NCBI GenBank assembly: GCA_024404065.1
Contig: JAKSQR010000080.1
Coordinates: forward strand, 1 to 7,088
DNA: 7,088 nucleotides
Direction of reading: 5' to 3'
From: Clostridia bacterium
GTDB taxonomy: Bacteria > Bacillota > Clostridia > Oscillospirales > Acutalibacteraceae
Part shown: in pieces, positions 1-5,433 of the stretch
How positions within the stretch are numbered: the stretch's first letter is position 1
How the letters are laid out: the number at the start of each line of letters is the position of its first letter
The notes under the pieces: model-generated
Seen by the model: only the letters and a program-made list of their open reading frames with translations
Told to the model about the DNA's origin: nothing
Databases searched by the model: none
Position numbers and translations under genes: made by a program

Positions 1-32
1 CAACATTATGAAAAATAAAATTGAATCCATGT

Positions 33-64
33 AAAAAAATTCAGCTCACCCGAAAGGATGAGCT
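33..64 (-). terminator. Intrinsic terminator closing the metK operon
   Basis: Read on the minus strand, AGCTCATCC (64-56) and GGGTGAGCT (51-43) form a 9-bp stem with one G-U pair around a TTTC loop. GAA and then seven T residues (39-33) follow. It begins 21 nt past the stop of the CofE-like gene, the expected place for the end of the metK-glycosyltransferase-ligase transcript. On the plus strand the same inverted repeat has a GAAA loop, a C-A mismatch and a GTTTTT tail, so it could also weakly stop plus-strand transcription entering from the left. Nothing else is recognisable in bases 1-32. Confidence 0.85.
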
Positions 65-85
65 GTTTTTAATATTATTAAGCTA

Positions 86-781
86 TCAGATTTTACGGAT
101 AATACCAAGAGGTGTCTGCTCGTGGCTCTGACCAAGAGGATTATCCTTAAGCACTCTTGCCATAAGGTCTCTGTCAGTATCAAGGGGATATGCGCCCATA
201 ATAACGCCGCCAAGGTCGTTAATATCTGTAACAAGTACGGGGCAGCCTACTACCTTGCTTACCTTCTCACAAACCTCATCAGGGTCAAGGGGTGAAAGGG
301 ATACGCACTCGTTGTAAGGGGGAAGTGTGCAGTCGCAGGGGCCGTCAATGCTTCTTGCCTTTTCGCCTGCTACCTTGTAGAACCAGCCTCTTTTACCAAT
401 AAGCTTACCAAATGCGGAAACGCCTGCTGCAAAAAGAATACGGGGTGTGCCGCACTCCTGAAGTGCCATTTCCATAGTTTCGGGAATACCAAGACCAATG
501 CCGTAGGGAGTTTTAAGAACGAATTTGCAAAGGAGCTTTGCAAGGGGGCGTGGATGAATATCCTTCATGGGGATTGCTCTGCCCTGAGTACAGCCTACTG
601 CCTTCTCAGTAATAAAAAGCACATCGCCATCTTTGATATGCTCGCCTGCATACTTCTGGCAAACCTCAGCAATATCATCAACCTCAGTAATTACGTGGGT
701 CTTAATTGCGTATCTTTCATAAGTTACGCCGTCAACCTCAATATCCTTTACCTTCTTGTCATTTACTGTAATATTATCCAT
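86..781 (-). CDS. CofE-like gamma-glutamyl ligase domain protein (F420-0:L-glutamate ligase family)
   Basis: This 231-residue soluble protein resembles the CofE family (COG1478), whose F420 members add glutamate to coenzyme F420-0 using GTP. Family-like stretches are GDVLFITEKAVGCTQGR (52-68), the KTPYGIGLG segment (90-98), a basic GKLIGKRGWFYKVAG segment (125-139), VTDINDLGG (184-192) and the C-terminal NPLGQSHEQTPLGIIR (214-229). The length is close to the single-domain CofE size, with no C-terminal nitroreductase-like domain as in mycobacterial FbiB. GAGG (794-791) lies 9 nt before the ATG and overlaps the TGA stop of the upstream glycosyltransferase gene, so translation is probably coupled. 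It is last in the metK operon and no other F420 gene is visible. The substrate is therefore unknown: the family assignment is good, the reaction is inference. Members in organisms without F420 may act on another gamma-glutamyl acceptor such as folate. Confidence 0.8.
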   Translation of the reverse strand: MDNITVNDKKVKDIEVDGVTYERYAIKTHVITEVDDIAEVCQKYAGEHIKDGDVLFITEKAVGCTQGRAIPMKDIHPRPLAKLLCKFVLKTPYGIGLGIPETMEMALQECGTPRILFAAGVSAFGKLIGKRGWFYKVAGEKARSIDGPCDCTLPPYNECVSLSPLDPDEVCEKVSKVVGCPVLVTDINDLGGVIMGAYPLDTDRDLMARVLKDNPLGQSHEQTPLGIIRKI

Positions 782-792
782 TTCTCAAAACC

Positions 793-1728
793 TCAATATT
801 TATTATTTTTGAAAATATTTTTTGCTATGTAAATTGGTCTGTCCTTACCCTGTACATAGGTGCGGGCAAGGTATTCGCCTATAATGCCGAGGCAGCCGAG
901 AATAAGACCGCCAAAAAGTGTAATAAGAATTACCATAAGCATTACGGGGTTAAAGGGGCTGCCGCATATAAGCATTATAAGCCTTATAATCAGGCATATT
1001 GCAGAAACACTCAGGCTTAATGCGCCAAGACCTGTTGCCACCTTGAGGGGTGCTGTGGTAAAAGCAAAAATGCCCTCAAGAGCATAGGCAAAAAGCTTTT
1101 TGAAGCTCCACTTTGATGTGCCTGTTGCCCTCTCCTCTGCTACGTAGGGGATGTACTTTACATTGTAGCCTACCCAGCTGAAAATGCCCTTGCTGAAGCG
1201 GTAGTATTCGTCCATCTCAACAATGGTATCCACCATACTTCTGCGGAATGTACGGAAGTCTGAAGCCCCCTGTACAAACTCAGTATCGGCAAATTTATTT
1301 ATAATTTTGTAGAAGTTTTTCTTAAAGAAGATAAGCACCTTCTGCTCACTTCTTGTTTCCTGATAGCAGGTAATGCAGTCAGTATCAGGGTCCTCATCCA
1401 GCATATTTACCATAGTAAGGGCTATTGAAGGCCTCTGCTGAAGGTCCGCATCAATTACGGTAACATACTCGCCCTCGCTCTCCTTAAGGCCGGCGTACAT
1501 TGCGCTCTCCTTACCAAAGTTGCGGGAGAAATTTACTACCTTGATGGGTACATCTGCACTTACAAGCAGTTTTTTAAGCTCACTGAGTGTGCCATCTCTG
1601 CTGCCATCATTTACAAAAACTATTTCATAGTCAAAAGCTACATCCTTTAAGTCGCTTTTTACTGCGTCATAAAAGAGTGCTACATTCCCCTCCTCATTAA
1701 AGCAGGGTACTACAAGTGAAAGCTTCAT
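793..1728 (-). CDS. Membrane-anchored family 2 glycosyltransferase (GtrB/DPM1-like, polyprenyl-phosphate type)
   Basis: The 311-residue protein has an N-terminal GT-A domain followed by two C-terminal transmembrane helices. Visible motifs are VVPCFNEEGN (6-15), the nucleotide-binding VNDGSRDGT (39-47), the metal-binding DADLQ (93-97), RFSKGIFSWVGY (177-188) and RATGTSKWS (200-208), which matches the R-x-x-G-x-SKW signature of this family. Membrane segments lie at about 229-254 and 261-285. Homologues such as GtrB and dolichol-phosphate mannose synthase move a sugar from a nucleotide donor to a polyprenyl phosphate on the cytoplasmic face; the lipid-linked sugar then modifies wall polymers or glycans. 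The actual sugar cannot be read from sequence, and no flippase or GT-C partner is in the window. The ATG lies 1 nt after the metK stop, with AAAGG inside the last metK codons, 9 nt upstream. This implies coupling to metK and SAM-responsive expression. Confidence 0.88.
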   Translation of the reverse strand: MKLSLVVPCFNEEGNVALFYDAVKSDLKDVAFDYEIVFVNDGSRDGTLSELKKLLVSADVPIKVVNFSRNFGKESAMYAGLKESEGEYVTVIDADLQQRPSIALTMVNMLDEDPDTDCITCYQETRSEQKVLIFFKKNFYKIINKFADTEFVQGASDFRTFRRSMVDTIVEMDEYYRFSKGIFSWVGYNVKYIPYVAEERATGTSKWSFKKLFAYALEGIFAFTTAPLKVATGLGALSLSVSAICLIIRLIMLICGSPFNPVMLMVILITLFGGLILGCLGIIGEYLARTYVQGKDRPIYIAKNIFKNNKY

Positions 1729-1729
1729 T

Positions 1730-2866
1730 TTATTTTACCTTTAATTCGTTTACCATATCAAGCTTTTCCCAGGGAACATCAACATCTGTTCTGCCCATGT
1801 GACCAAGTGCAGCAACCTGCTTGTAGATAGGTCTTCTGAGCTGAAGCTTATTGATAATGCCCATAGGAGTTAAATCAAACTTAGCCTTTACAAGCTCTGA
1901 AATTTCAGAGTCTGCAATTTTGCCTGTGCCGAAGGTATCAACAAATACTGAAACAGGCTCTTCAACACCGATTGCGTAGGCAAGCTCAACCTCACATTTA
2001 TCAGCAAGGCCTGCTGCTACTACATTCTTTGCTACGTATCTTGCAGCGTAAGCAGCGCTTCTGTCAACCTTTGTTGGGTCCTTACCGCTGAAAGCACCGC
2101 CGCCGTGACGGGCATATCCGCCGTAGGTATCTACAATAATCTTACGGCCTGTAAGACCGCTGTCGCCCATAGGACCGCCTACTACAAATCTGCCTGTGGG
2201 GTTTACATAGAATTTAGTGTTATCATCAAGCATATCTGCAGGAATTGTGGTTTTAATAACCTTCTCAATAATGTCTGCTCTTATCTGCTCAAGTGTTACC
2301 TTGTCGCTGTGCTGTGATGAGATAACAACAGTATCAACTCTTACGGGCTTGCCATTTTCGTCATACTCAACTGTTACCTGGCTCTTGCCGTCAGGTCTTA
2401 AATAATCAAGTGTGCCGTCATTACGCACTGCAGTAAGCTTTGCAGCAAGCTTGTGAGCAAGTGAAATGGGAAGGGGCATAAGCTCGGGTGTTTCGTTACA
2501 AGCGTAGCCGAACATCATACCCTGGTCGCCTGCACCGAGGGCATCAACGCCCATTGCGATATCGGGGCTCTGCTTATCGATAGTGGTAAATACTGCACAG
2601 GTGTTACCATCAAAGCCCTTTTCAGAGTTATCGTAACCGATTTCGTTTATTGTTTTACGCACAATTGCGGGGATATCAACATTAGCTGTGGTTGTGATTT
2701 CACCCATAACCATTACCATACCTGTGGTGGTAGTGGTTTCGCAGGCAACTCTGCCCTTAGGGTCCTGCTTAAGAATTTCGTCAAGAATTGCGTCAGAAAT
2801 CTGGTCGCAGATTTTATCGGGATGTCCGCCTGTTACGGACTCAGATGTGAAAAAGTAGTGAGCCAT
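1730..2866 (-). CDS. metK: S-adenosylmethionine synthetase
   Basis: MetK makes S-adenosylmethionine from methionine and ATP, releasing phosphate and diphosphate, as a cytoplasmic tetramer. All three family signatures are present: GHPDKICDQISDA (14-26), the GAGDQGMMFGYA signature (111-122) and the phosphate-binding GGGAFSGKDPTKVDRS (255-270). The 378 residues fit a full-length bacterial enzyme (usually about 380-400), ending in PWEKLDMVNELKVK. Residue 13, just before GHPDK, is Gly where E. coli has Glu. The start is fixed by AGAGG (2879-2875), 8 nt before the ATG, and by the standard MAHYFFTSESV beginning. It is the first gene of a three-gene operon. A consensus promoter and a SAM-I riboswitch with its own terminator lie directly upstream, so the product represses its own synthesis. 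Confidence 0.97.
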   Translation of the reverse strand: MAHYFFTSESVTGGHPDKICDQISDAILDEILKQDPKGRVACETTTTTGMVMVMGEITTTANVDIPAIVRKTINEIGYDNSEKGFDGNTCAVFTTIDKQSPDIAMGVDALGAGDQGMMFGYACNETPELMPLPISLAHKLAAKLTAVRNDGTLDYLRPDGKSQVTVEYDENGKPVRVDTVVISSQHSDKVTLEQIRADIIEKVIKTTIPADMLDDNTKFYVNPTGRFVVGGPMGDSGLTGRKIIVDTYGGYARHGGGAFSGKDPTKVDRSAAYAARYVAKNVVAAGLADKCEVELAYAIGVEEPVSVFVDTFGTGKIADSEISELVKAKFDLTPMGIINKLQLRRPIYKQVAALGHMGRTDVDVPWEKLDMVNELKVK

Positions 2867-2883
2867 CTTAATTACCTCTTTTC

Positions 2884-2916
2884 AAAAAAATAACCCGCCA
2901 AGGTATCTCAGCGGGT
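2884..2916 (-). terminator. Riboswitch-controlled intrinsic terminator upstream of metK
   Basis: ACCCGC (2916-2911) pairs with GCGGGT (2898-2893). The helix can extend inward by two G-U pairs, one A-U and one G-C, leaving an AUAC loop. TA and then seven T residues (2890-2884) follow. The upper stem and loop contain ATACCTT, the antiterminator partner, so folding competes with the alternative structure. The metK ribosome binding site begins 5 nt after the T run. Confidence 0.93.
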
Positions 2917-3021
2917 GAAAATACCTTATCTTTCAATCCTCAGGATTGCAGGAATTAGCACCTTGTGTAACACAGGTTGCCGGGCTTCAAAGGGCCTGTC
3001 CCTCAGCCGCTCTCAATAAGG
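2884..3021 (-). promoter_or_regulatory. SAM-I (S-box) riboswitch, transcriptional OFF switch for metK
   Basis: On the minus strand the leader carries the conserved S-box core: GAGGGACAGGCCC (3004-2992), CCCGGCAACC (2984-2975), GGTGCTAATTCC (2962-2951) and GAAAGAT (2934-2928). P1 pairs CCTTAT (3021-3016) with ATAAGG (2929-2924). P3 sits at about 2978-2961. P4 is a CAATCC/GGATTG hairpin at 2948-2934. The expression platform is explicit: AAGGTAT (2927-2921), partly the 3' strand of P1, is perfectly complementary to ATACCTT (2906-2900) in the terminator loop. With SAM bound, P1 holds AAGG and the terminator forms; without SAM, the antiterminator forms and metK is transcribed. The aptamer itself is 2924-3021. 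Confidence 0.96.
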
Positions 3022-3042
3022 AATATCTTATTTGCGAAAAGT

Positions 3043-3071
3043 ATTATATTATATATATACAAATATGTCAA
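3043..3071 (-). promoter_or_regulatory. Consensus sigma-A promoter of the metK operon
   Basis: TTGACA (3071-3066) and TATAAT (3048-3043) are separated by exactly 17 nt on the minus strand, a perfect match to the housekeeping consensus. Predicted transcription start is near 3036, about 15 nt before riboswitch helix P1, as is usual for S-box leaders. The promoter starts 38 nt after the HAD stop codon. A weak A/T-only inverted repeat lies between them, but no convincing terminator. Confidence 0.92.
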
Positions 3072-3109
3072 GAATAATTTAGCAATTCTGACAATAAATT
3101 TAAGGGGTT

Positions 3110-3757
3110 TTACTTTATAAATTCAAGTATTTCAGCGGGGGTTTCTGCTATGAAATCTGCACCGCTCTCAAGGAGCAATTCTTTACCTCTGTAGCCCCAT
3201 GTAACACCTATTGAAAGGAGCCCTGCATTGTGACCTGTGAGTATATCCACATCACTGTCACCTGCAAAAATGCAGTTTTCTTTTGCGGAAGCAAGGCTTT
3301 CAATGGCTTTGTTTACCCCTGCAGGGTCAGGCTTTGTGGGTATGCCCTCCCTCTGACCTATGGTAATATCAATAAGCTCACCGAAGTAGTATTTAATTAC
3401 ATCCTGCGCCGCCTCGTCCATTTTATTGGTAACTACCGCAGTTTTAATCCCCTGCTTTTTTAAGACTTTAAGCAGGTCAGTAACGCCCTTATAAGGTGCG
3501 GTTTTAATGCGTGAGTTATCTTTATAGTAGCTTCTGAAAAGCTGATAGCACTTTTCAAAATCCTTTTCGTTTATATTTTCGGGGGTGCTTCTTTCCATCA
3601 GCTTTTTTACTCCGTTACCTATAAACTGCCTTACCTCGTCAGTTGTTCGTAATGGGTAGCCACACTCTTTAAGTGCATAGTTTACGGCATCAGCTAAATC
3701 CTCAAGGGTATTAAGAAGTGTGCCGTCAAGGTCAAAAATAATAGTGTTATATTTCAT
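3110..3757 (-). CDS. HAD-superfamily phosphatase, phosphoglycolate phosphatase-like
   Basis: The 215-residue cytoplasmic protein has every HAD motif: motif I DLDGTLLNT (9-17; nucleophile Asp9, acid/base Asp11), motif II TNK with Thr110, motif III KPDP with Lys142, and motif IV GDSDVDI (166-172; Asp167 and Asp171 for magnesium). An alpha-helical cap lies at about residues 16-85, as in subclass IA enzymes (Gph, PgmB, PpaX). It resembles the Gph/PpaX group, but HAD substrates are poorly predicted by sequence, so phosphoglycolate is only a candidate. The start is forced: an in-frame stop at 3799-3797 and no ATG, GTG or TTG between it and 3757, with motif I beginning at residue 9. The start has no Shine-Dalgarno; upstream lie a GC-rich hairpin and T-rich tract, plus an 8-codon ORF whose stop overlaps this start as ATGA. 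No promoter of its own is visible. Confidence 0.9.
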   Translation of the reverse strand: MKYNTIIFDLDGTLLNTLEDLADAVNYALKECGYPLRTTDEVRQFIGNGVKKLMERSTPENINEKDFEKCYQLFRSYYKDNSRIKTAPYKGVTDLLKVLKKQGIKTAVVTNKMDEAAQDVIKYYFGELIDITIGQREGIPTKPDPAGVNKAIESLASAKENCIFAGDSDVDILTGHNAGLLSIGVTWGYRGKELLLESGADFIAETPAEILEFIK

Positions 3758-3792
3758 AAAACAAAAGGTTGGCGAGGCATTTCTGCCCCGCC
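3758..3792 (-). terminator. Terminator-like hairpin between the stomatin and HAD genes
   Basis: On the minus strand GGCGGGGCA (3792-3784) pairs with TGCCTCGCC (3779-3771) through 9 bp including one G-U, closed by a GAAA tetraloop (3783-3780). AACC and then TTTTGTTTT (3766-3758) follow, which ends exactly at the HAD start codon. Stem strength and T tract fit an intrinsic terminator for the nfeD-stomatin transcript. Because the T tract fills the place of the HAD ribosome binding site, it could instead be a leaky terminator or attenuator, or an RNA structure that influences HAD translation. Confidence 0.7.
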
Positions 3793-3796
3793 CTGA

Positions 3797-3823
3797 TTAC
3801 TTAATTTATCTTACTTAATTATC
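3797..3823 (-). repeat. Short tandem duplication spanning the stomatin stop codon
   Basis: The minus-strand units GATAATTAAGTAA (3823-3811) and GATAAATTAAGTAA (3810-3797) are directly adjacent and differ by one inserted A. The first holds the last codons and TAA stop of the stomatin gene; the second lies outside it and repeats the stop. It looks like a recent slippage or duplication with no effect on the protein. Confidence 0.75.
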
Positions 3824-4734
3824 TCTTTTGCAGTTGCAGCAACTGATGCGATACCTTCAAGGTTGCCGGGTATAATAAGCTTTGTAGCCTGACCGTCAGC
3901 TGCAGTTTCAAATGCCTCAAGGCTCTTGAGCTTAAGGTAGCCTTCGCCGGGCTGTGCCTCATTGATAAGTGAAATTGCCTTTGCTCTTGCCTCTTCAACT
4001 CTGAGGATAGCCTCTGCTTCACCTTCAGCCTTGCGGATTTTTGCTTCCTTCTCAGCTTCAGCGGCAAGGATAGCTGCTTCCTTATCAGCCTCTGCACGGA
4101 GAATCTGGCTCTCCTTCTGGCCCTGTGCTACAAGCACCTGGCTCTCCTTCTGGCCTTCAGCAGTAAGGATTGCTTCTCTTCTCTGACGCTCTGCCTTCAT
4201 CTGCTTTTCCATTGCATCCTGAATCTCTTTGGGAGGAAGGATGTTTTTAAGCTCAACTCTGTTTACCTTAATGCCCCAGGGGTCTGTTGCCTCATCAAGG
4301 ATGCCTCTGATTTTAGCATTGATGGTATCACGAGATGTGAGGGTATGGTCAAGCTCAAGCTCACCTATGATGTTACGAAGGGTTGTAGCTGTAAGGTTTT
4401 CGATAGCCATAATGGGCTTCTCAACGCCGTATGCAAAAAGCTTGGGGTCAGTAATCTGGAAGAATACGATTGTATCTATCTGCATAGTAACGTTATCCTT
4501 TGTGATAACGGGCTGAGGGGGGAAGTCTACAACCTGCTCTTTAAGAGAAACCTGCTTTGCAATCTTCTCAATAAAGGGAATTTTTACGTGAATGCCTGTA
4601 TCCCATGTGGTGCTGTATGCGCCGAGGCGCTCAATAACATAAGCCTTTGACTGGGGTACGATTTTAAGGTTAGCAACAATGATTGCTGCTACGATGATAA
4701 TAAGTGCGATAATGAAATATCCTAAGGGTCCCAT
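3811..4734 (-). CDS. Stomatin/paraslipin-type SPFH (band 7) membrane protein, QmcA-like
   Basis: The 307-residue protein has an N-terminal hydrophobic anchor (about 4-22), then an SPFH/band 7 domain beginning at IVPQSKAYVIERLG (25-38) and including TTLRNIIGELELDHTLTSR (117-135). A long alpha-helical region at about 170-260 and a C-terminal SLEAFETAADGQATKLIIP segment (271-289) follow. Length and order match prokaryotic stomatin-like proteins, which form large membrane rings or microdomains. The helix holds six 11-residue units (192-257), starting AEGQKESQVLV and AQGQKESQILR, fitting a hendecad coiled coil rich in Ala, Glu and Lys. AAAGGAG (4749-4743), 8 nt before the ATG, lies within the end of nfeD, and only 2 nt separate the genes, so the pair is co-translated. 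NfeD-stomatin pairing is well known; the physiological role (membrane organisation, protease partnership) is inferred from relatives. Confidence 0.93.
   Translation of the reverse strand: MGPLGYFIIALIIIVAAIIVANLKIVPQSKAYVIERLGAYSTTWDTGIHVKIPFIEKIAKQVSLKEQVVDFPPQPVITKDNVTMQIDTIVFFQITDPKLFAYGVEKPIMAIENLTATTLRNIIGELELDHTLTSRDTINAKIRGILDEATDPWGIKVNRVELKNILPPKEIQDAMEKQMKAERQRREAILTAEGQKESQVLVAQGQKESQILRAEADKEAAILAAEAEKEAKIRKAEGEAEAILRVEEARAKAISLINEAQPGEGYLKLKSLEAFETAADGQATKLIIPGNLEGIASVAATAKEIIK
4105..4155 (-). repeat. Exact 18-bp direct repeat, 33-bp period, inside the stomatin coiled coil
   Basis: The 18-base unit (plus strand CTGGCTCTCCTTCTGGCC) occurs identically at 4105-4122 and 4138-4155. 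The 33-bp period equals one 11-residue unit and encodes GQKESQ twice. Exact identity at synonymous positions suggests recent duplication or gene conversion of a coiled-coil unit. Confidence 0.85.
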
Positions 4735-4736
4735 AG

Positions 4737-5168
4737 TTAAATCTCCTTTACAATAAGTTTAACGCCTTCGATTTTAACAACCTGAACGTTTTTACCATTT
4801 TCAATTACTGTGCCATCCTCACTGCGTGCAGACCAGACAACACCGTTTACCTTTGCTGAGCCTACGCCATTTACATTATCTATGGTTTCGGTTACCACAG
4901 CAATGTCACCTATACATTTATCAAAGTTAAGTGACTTTTGATTTTTCTTTGCAAACTTCTTTACAAGTGGTCGTGTAGCTACAAGTGCCACCGCTGAAAC
5001 TACTGCAAATACCAGCAGCTGCAGCCACCATAATGTGGGGCAGAAGTAGGCAACAAATACTGTTACAAGGGCGCCCACTGCAAACCAGATTGTTACCAGC
5101 TGTGCCGTAGCTGCCTCAATAACCACAAAGACTATAAGAAGCGCTGCCCAGATAATCCAGGGAATCAT
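4737..5168 (-). CDS. Short NfeD-family membrane protein (NfeD1b type)
   Basis: From the chosen start the protein has 143 residues: about three transmembrane helices (4-20, 22-42 and 46-65), a basic linker (RPLVKKFAKKNQK, 66-78) and a C-terminal OB-fold domain (about 83-143). That domain shows the NfeD pattern G-x-x-A-V-V-T, V-N-G-V-V-W-S-A-R-S, I-E-N-G-x-x-V-x-V and G-x-x-L-I-V. It lacks the ClpP-like protease domain of long NfeD proteins, the usual case for forms encoded next to stomatin. Its OB domain is thought to bind the SPFH partner. The frame stays open to a TTG at 5219, but the ATG at 5168 is preferred. It follows AAAGGGGGAGG at 5183-5173, and the promoter -35 and -10 boxes lie inside the would-be extension. 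First gene of the nfeD-stomatin unit. Confidence 0.92.
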   Translation of the reverse strand: MIPWIIWAALLIVFVVIEAATAQLVTIWFAVGALVTVFVAYFCPTLWWLQLLVFAVVSAVALVATRPLVKKFAKKNQKSLNFDKCIGDIAVVTETIDNVNGVGSAKVNGVVWSARSEDGTVIENGKNVQVVKIEGVKLIVKEI

Positions 5169-5172
5169 ATTT

Positions 5173-5183
5173 CCTCCCCCTTT
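5173..5183 (-). promoter_or_regulatory. Strong ribosome binding site that sets the nfeD start
   Basis: AAAGGGGGAGG on the minus strand lies 4 nt (from GAGG) or 7 nt (from GGGGG) before the ATG at 5168. It supports a 143-residue NfeD rather than the 160-residue reading from TTG at 5219, which has no such site. Confidence 0.85.
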
Positions 5184-5190
5184 CAAGATT

Positions 5191-5219
5191 ATTTTATTAC
5201 AAACCACAAGCATTTTCAA
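5191..5219 (-). promoter_or_regulatory. Probable sigma-A promoter of the nfeD-stomatin operon
   Basis: TTGAAA (5219-5214) and TAAAAT (5196-5191) are 17 nt apart on the minus strand, each matching five of six consensus bases. The predicted start near 5184 leaves a leader of about 16 nt holding the ribosome binding site. Another TATAAT lies at 5287-5282 but has no good -35 at the right spacing. Confidence 0.65.
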
Positions 5220-5299
5220 TATAATTTTGTATATTCTTCAATGTGGCTTGCTATGGTTATATTCTAACTCTGATTTCGTAAATTATAAATGTCTTTGGC

Positions 5300-5354
5300 G
5301 GCAAAATAATATGGCTTATTTTTTTGTCGGGGCAAAATAAAATTGTTTTATTTT
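5300..5354. promoter_or_regulatory. Two phased A/T palindromes upstream of the glycoside hydrolase promoter
   Basis: Two copies share GGCAAAATAA (5300-5309 and 5331-5340). In each, AAAATAA is followed by its reverse complement TTATTTT: arms 5303-5309 and 5316-5322 with a 6-nt gap, and 5334-5340 and 5348-5354 with a 7-nt gap. The second extends to 9-bp arms around TTG. Centres lie about 31.5 bp apart, near three helical turns. The nearer copy ends 15 bp before the hydrolase -35 and is centred about 61 bp before the predicted transcription start. This fits a pair of regulator sites; the protein is unknown and no regulator gene is in the window. An A/T-rich structural element is the alternative. 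Confidence 0.5.
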
Positions 5355-5369
5355 TTCCTCATTTGTAAC

Positions 5370-5398
5370 TTGAAAAGGCAGTATGTATTAAGTATAAT
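5370..5398 (+). promoter_or_regulatory. Sigma-A promoter of the glycoside hydrolase gene
   Basis: TTGAAA (5370-5375) and TATAAT (5393-5398) are separated by 17 nt, missing the consensus at one position only. The predicted start near 5405 gives a leader of about 29 nt containing AAAGGAG (5419-5425), 8 nt before the ATG at 5434. Confidence 0.88.
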
Positions 5399-5433
5399 CA
5401 AATTGATAACTTTTATATAAAGGAGATAGTACT

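Noticed and set aside
554..832. Plus-strand 92-codon hydrophobic frame crossing the junction of the CofE-like and glycosyltransferase genes
   Set aside because: It is antisense to two recognised genes; its hydrophobic look comes from the complement of charged codons, and no ribosome site precedes it.
3076..3100. AATTTA/TAAATT inverted repeat after the HAD gene as a terminator
   Set aside because: Six A/T pairs around a 13-nt loop with no following T run would be too unstable.
3819..4097. Second minus-strand frame of 92 codons inside the stomatin gene
   Set aside because: It is a frame-shifted reading of the Ala/Glu/Lys-rich repeat region, giving a Leu/Arg/Gln-rich string with no recognisable domain.
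4229..4650. Plus-strand open frames opposite the SPFH domain
   Set aside because: They are antisense to a confidently assigned gene, overlap one another in different frames, and lack a promoter, ribosome site or recognisable motif.
5169..5219. 17-residue N-terminal extension of NfeD starting at a TTG (5219)
   Set aside because: No ribosome site precedes it, the probable promoter lies within it, and a strong purine-rich site sits correctly before the ATG at 5168.
5282..5287. TATAAT on the minus strand as the nfeD -10 box
   Set aside because: No acceptable -35 hexamer lies 16-18 nt upstream; the TTGAAA/TAAAAT pair nearer the gene is better.
5334..5354. Inverted repeat AAAATAAAA/TTTTATTTT with a T tract, read as an intrinsic terminator
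   Set aside because: The stem is only A/T and the element lies between divergent promoters with no plus-strand gene ending there. A DNA regulatory site is more likely.
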